Part shown: piece after piece, positions 60,197 to 64,000 of the stretch | Layout of the letters: the number at the start of each line of letters is the position of its first letter | Position numbering within the stretch: position 1 is the first letter of the stretch | Origin: Clitoria ternatea | Taxonomy: Eukaryota; Streptophyta; Magnoliopsida; Fabales; Fabaceae | NCBI GenBank assembly: GCA_037962975.1 | Contig: CM075675.1 | Span: 9,372,001-9,436,000, forward strand | Length of the DNA stretch: 64,000 nt | Direction: 5' to 3' | The notes under the pieces: generated by a model | Told to the model about the DNA's origin: nothing | Seen by the model: only the letters and a program-made list of their open reading frames with translations | The model's database searches: none | Made by a program: the position numbers and the translations under genes

Positions 60197-60403
60197 ATTG
60201 TTTTAATTTTTTTTATCCTGCTTTGCTATATTCTTTGTTTTTTTGGATTAAAAGACAATTTAATCAAAAATAAATATCCATATGCATATCCTATAATATT
60301 CAAAATGAAATAGTTGCAATTATGGATTCATATCTACAAAATTTTAGATATTTTAAGAACCTCGAATACCGTATTTTGGAACCAAACAAGATCTCACTAA
60401 ATT

Positions 60404-60416
60404 GGGGGGGGGGGGG
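60404..60416. repeat. Poly-G tract
   Basis: Thirteen consecutive G in AT-rich DNA. It may be length-uncertain in the assembly. Confidence 0.85.
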
Positions 60417-60516
60417 ACTAGTAGAAAATTCTAAGGCTAGCAAATTGAAAATTTCATTTTGGTAAATATAAAAGAAATGACCAAAAAATCATGCAATAAG
60501 AGGAAAAATTCCAATG

Positions 60517-60945
60517 CTAGCTAATTGAAATCTTGACATAGGTAGCATAATCATGCTTGGCATGACCCTCCATGAGTCCTCGAATGGTGTTGAACTGCCT
60601 ACGGACTTCCTCAACATACAAAGCTGCACTCCCGACACTCTTCATGGTCATGGTAGAAAAATAGTTAGGAAGCATGGCACCAACTATGAGTCCAATGAAG
60701 ACCTTGGGAGTCAGGACATCAACAATTGAAATTCCTACTCTGCTTACAAATGCACCAAATAGGACCGAAGTTATCGCATCAAGGTTACCAGATAGGACCG
60801 AAGTTATCGCACCAAGGTAACCAGATATCGCACCAAGCAAGAAAGATACAGTGCTAAACAATGCAGTTGCGACGGCTAGCTTGCATACCCTATTCTTGTC
60901 ATATGTGCAGGGCTGGTTCTTAGTATTAAGATCGAGATCTGAGAA
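60517..60945 (-). pseudogene. Vacuolar H+-pyrophosphatase (V-PPase) fragment with large internal deletion
   Basis: On the minus strand the reading frame opens with NQPCTYDKNRVCK and ATALFSTVSFLLGAIS, the early luminal loop and following helix of type I plant V-PPase. It then passes through a 30-bp tandem duplication (AITSVLSG, AITSVLFG) straight into FGAFVSRVGISIVDVLTPKV, IGLIVGAMLPNYFSTMTMKS and EEVRRQFNTIRGLMEG. That is a region several hundred residues later in the real 760-770-residue pump. It ends at YATYVKIS, then a stop. The catalytic pyrophosphate-binding loops are absent, so there is no activity. The open frame across the join is notable. Homology stops abruptly at both ends. Confidence 0.88.
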
Positions 60946-61278
60946 CCTTCTACTGAGAATTGAGGTCCTCTTTGAGCTCAGGATACTAACAATGAAGCAA
61001 ACTCAGTGTTTCAGTGGTTATGGAAGCTATTGAATTAGGAAGGAACAAAATATCAAAGAAGGAGAAGAAGAACCACAACGACAACGAGAAAATGAAAAGG
61101 AAGAACAAAATAGTGTGCTTTGAAGGTTATTAATTTGCTTGGCCTTTAGATGCTCAGTTTTGAAAGAAAAAGGATTAAAATGGTTGAAAGAAAAAGGATT
61201 AAAATGGGCCAAAGGCCCAAAAACTAAATAAAACCTAATAATCTGAAGAAAGGAAAGAAAAAACTCAAGCTGGCAGCA

Positions 61279-63554
61279 CCTGCGACTGTTAGGGAGCTTA
61301 TGTCCCTGAAGAAAAAACTCAAGCTGTCTCTTTTGTTTGTTATGGAATCCAAAGCTCAGGCGGATCGGGTGGATCGTATTAAAAGGAATTAGGTTTTAAA
61401 TCTTCTTTTGTTGTTAATGCTAATGGCCTCTCGGGAGGATTAGCTCTTTTGTGGGATGATACCTTAAAGGTTGTGATTAAATGTTCTAGCCAGAATTTTA
61501 TCCACACTGTTGTAACCTTTGTAGCCACCAATGATCTAATATATTGTACTTTTGTGTATGCTCCCCATATTTACTCTATTCGTAAGCAATTTTGGCAGGT
61601 TCTAAAACATCTGTATATTCCTACTGATGTTGGATGGTTTATGCTTGGTGATTTTAATGAGTGTTTATATTCTTATGATAAAATAAGTCACATCCCTCCC
61701 CATCCCCAAAGGATATCCCAGTTCAGAGACTTGATCAACAACCTTTATCTTATGGATGTCCCCATCAAGAGTTGTGGGTTCACTTGGATTAGTAACCCCC
61801 GGAATGGTAGAGTCACTAAAGAAGTTTTAGACAGGGTCTTCTCCAATACTCATACTCTGAACTTGTTCCCTCACAGCACCTGAACTGCCCTATCCCCTAT
61901 CTCTTCTGACCATTCCTCTCTTTTCCTTGACCTTTGCCCAAAGAAGCCGGTTCAACCTTATTTCAGGTTTGAAGCTTTCTGGTCTGAGCATGCTGATTGC
62001 CATAAAATCATTCAAGAAGGGTGGAATAAGGCATCATCTAAAAAGGATCCTTGGGAGCAATTATTAGAGCATAATCACAAATGTAGTAGCTCCCTACAAC
62101 GATGGAACAAGAAGACATTTAAGAATTCTGACATTGAGGTGGCTAGACTCTAACATCATCTTGAAGCCTTAATTAACAACAGGACTGCTCCATTTGATCA
62201 GAATCAAGCCTCTTCCATCCAACAGCAAATTGATCATATAAGGGAAAGGGAGGAAATCTATTGGCTTCAAAGATCAAGGGTTCAGTGGCTCAAATGGGGG
62301 GACTCTAACACCAGTTTTTTCCATGCTACTACTATCCAAAGGCGTGCTAGGAATAGGATTATTAGGCTGCAGGATGAAAATAACAATTGGTTTGAAGGTC
62401 ATGATGAGGTGCTTAATATGATCTCTTCCTATTTTCAGCGGACTTTTAATTCCGATCCTATCATGAATCTCAACACTTGCCTCAGGGGTATCCTAAAATT
62501 AGTTACTATGGAACTTAATGACAGCCTGAATGCCCCTGTCACTGATTTAGAAATTGAGAAGGCAGCCAAAGCTATCCCTCCTCTTAAAGCTCCTGGTCCT
62601 GATGGGCTTAATGGTCTATTCTACCATAAATATTGGGATATTGTTAAGGGGCAAGTCTGCCATGCGGTCAAGCATTTCTTTATATCTGGGAAACTCCCTC
62701 AGGCTGCTAATTTAACCCTCATATCCTTGGTTCCTAAAGTTCCCAACTCTGATAAGGTTACCCAATTTCGGCCCATATGTTGCCGTAATTTTGTTCCTAA
62801 GCTTATTTCAAAAATTATGCAGCTTAGACTTAAGCCTCTCCTGCCTGCTATTGTCTCCCAAAATCAGTCTGCCTTTATTAAAGGGAGATAAATTCAGGAC
62901 AGCCTCACCATTGGCCAGGAAGTGTTTCATTCGCTCAAAAGTAATAAGGTTTTCTCTAGAAATCATATGGCCATTAAATTGGATATGAGTAAAGCCTATG
63001 ATCGTCTTGAGTGGGATTTCCTCCATCAGGTTCTTCTCTCCTTTGGGTTTTGTCCTAGTTGGGTTAACCTTGTCATGTCTCTTGTTAAGTCTGTCTCTTA
63101 CTGCGTTAGCTTAAATGGCTCTAGGAGTCCCTCTTTCTGCCCTCAAAGGGGCCTTAGACAGGGTGACCCTCTATCCCCTTATCTGTTCATTCTAGGGGCT
63201 AAGGCATTGTCCCATCTTTTAAACAGGTCAATGGAGGAAGGGTATCTCTTAGGTATGCATCTTGCTCCTAGCTGTCCTAAACTAACACATTTATTTTTTA
63301 CAGATGATGCCATAGTCCTTTTCCAGAGCTACTGAATGTGATGCTTATGCTATTCTAAATGTCCTTAATGTTTACACCTAAGCGTCGGGCCAGAGGATCA
63401 ATACTGCTAAATCTGGTATTGTTTTTGGTAACCAGGTTCTGGGTCATACCCATTTGCTGATTCAATCTATCCTACAAATGGAGCCATGGAAGGAAGCTGG
63501 TACCTACCTAGGCATGCCAAGTGATTGGGGCAGATCAAAAAACAGAGCTCTATC
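61279..63554 (+). pseudogene. LINE (non-LTR retrotransposon) ORF2: endonuclease and reverse transcriptase, broken
   Basis: The 5' part reads TVRELMSLKK, LLFVMESK, then GGLALLWDD. The apurinic-type endonuclease has MLGDFNECL, FTWISNPRNGRV, LDRVFSN and SSDHSSLFLDL. The RT follows: PLKAPGPDGLNGLFYHKYW, SLVPKVPN, FRPICCRN, NQSAFIKGR, KLDMSKAYDRLEW, QRGLRQGDPLSPYLFIL and the catalytic box FTDDAIVLF, then SRATECDAYAIL and YLGMPSDWGRSKN. Stops at 61881-61883, 62151-62153 and 62889-62891 share the coding frame. Frameshifts lie near 61385 and 63320, with a further stop near 63380. The ORF is cut at 63555 by an LTR element. The 5' end is truncated, as is usual for LINEs. It is inactive. Confidence 0.92.
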
Positions 63555-64000
63555 TGTAACGTCCTAGACTATTTTTACATTTATCTTTATTCAAACGATT
63601 ACATTTTACAATAAATTTTTCTTTTTCTTGAAATTAATTGATATTTAGGGAAAACAATTTTAATTAAACACAGCGGACGAGAGAAAGGGGAATCAGGGCG
63701 TCCCGCTTATGCGAGGCCCCTACTCGTCTAAGCGAGATTCCGGACTCTCACTTAGACGAGGTGTTGTTCAAGAATGAACACCTTTCACACATCGGATTAT
63801 ACAACCGGACTCTCAAACTTCGTTCTAAAAATGGTTCTGTGAACCCAAAGAGTTCCCATGAAAACGAATGCAAATAACAGTGGTATATTTTGAAATATAT
63901 TTTTCATTCAATCCGGTCTTACTTAAACTTCACTAATAATTTATAATACAAAGTTTTATACACACATAAGACTACAAAGAGTCACTCAATTTCATTTGGA
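63555..64000 (+). mobile_element. LTR retrotransposon end inserted in the LINE (partial)
   Basis: The LINE frame stops abruptly at TGTAACGTCCTAGACTATT, a typical LTR start. 63700-63770 has GCGAGGCCCC, CTCGTCTAAGCGAG and CACTTAGACGAGG, palindromic blocks like those at 4735-4935. The element runs past the window end, so its type is not determined. Confidence 0.55.

Noticed and set aside
60404..60416. Poly-G run as a functional G-quadruplex
   Set aside because: A single uninterrupted run in AT-rich DNA. More likely simple slippage or assembly uncertainty.
1..64000. tRNA, snoRNA, CRISPR or bacterial-type operon
   Set aside because: None was recognisable by eye. A tRNAscan or Infernal run would be needed to exclude small RNA genes in the AT-rich gaps.

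Overview
This is nuclear DNA from a flowering plant, very probably a legume. It is AT-rich, genes are split by GT-AG introns, and one of them is a nuclear-encoded plastid ribosomal protein. Much of the rest is plant transposable elements: Tat-lineage Ty3/gypsy, a Cassandra 5S TRIM, CACTA, Mutator-like, Stowaway, LINE and SINE. The legume guess rests on LTR motifs (TAATCGATTAC repeats, palindromic CTTGAGCG blocks) and is an inference. Nothing looks bacterial, viral or organellar.

Layout. 1-2.4 kb: old, deleted gypsy relic (218-2421). 4.7-8.6 kb: long LTR-like repeat with a Cassandra element (5030-5832) inside it. 8.7-11.7 kb: end of a CACTA transposon with a broken, intron-containing ORF that has a Ulp1-like (C48) protease region. 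11.8-13.8 kb: unresolved repeats. 14,437-26,287: complete Tat-type LTR retrotransposon of 11.85 kb, transcribed from the minus strand, with 803-bp LTRs, the 5-bp target duplication AAAGT, gag-protease-pol, a large antisense ORF and a 59-bp minisatellite. 27.0-28.7 kb: three-exon gene for a heavy-metal-associated isoprenylated protein (minus). 30-34 kb: solo LTR, an OB-fold-like gene relic, a SINE and a deleted gypsy element. 35-42 kb: SIRE-like LTR fragments and a MITE. 42.4-45.8 kb: three-exon plastid ribosomal protein L6 gene (plus), with a Stowaway MITE in intron 2 and another MITE just past the stop. 47.3-50.6 kb: pyrimidine-rich DNA, a MITE and a long LTR-like repeat. 52.1-53.2 kb: Mutator-like element holding a captured piece of a nodulin-like/NFD4-type MFS transporter gene. 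54.3-55.4 kb: second Mutator-like element with ~395-bp inverted repeats and a perfect 9-bp target duplication. 55.6-58.8 kb: intact single-exon LRR receptor-like protein gene (plus). 59.9-64 kb: MITE, a rearranged vacuolar pyrophosphatase pseudogene, and a LINE interrupted at 63,555 by another LTR element.

Only three host genes look intact: the HIPP-type metallochaperone-like protein, plastid L6 and the LRR receptor-like protein. They are unrelated in function and do not form a pathway. I did not find a clearly new biological system. The strongest items for follow-up are the gene-capturing Mutator-like element, the spliced antisense ORF of the Tat element (with compensating frameshifts in its pol), and the V-PPase fragment joined across a large internal deletion.
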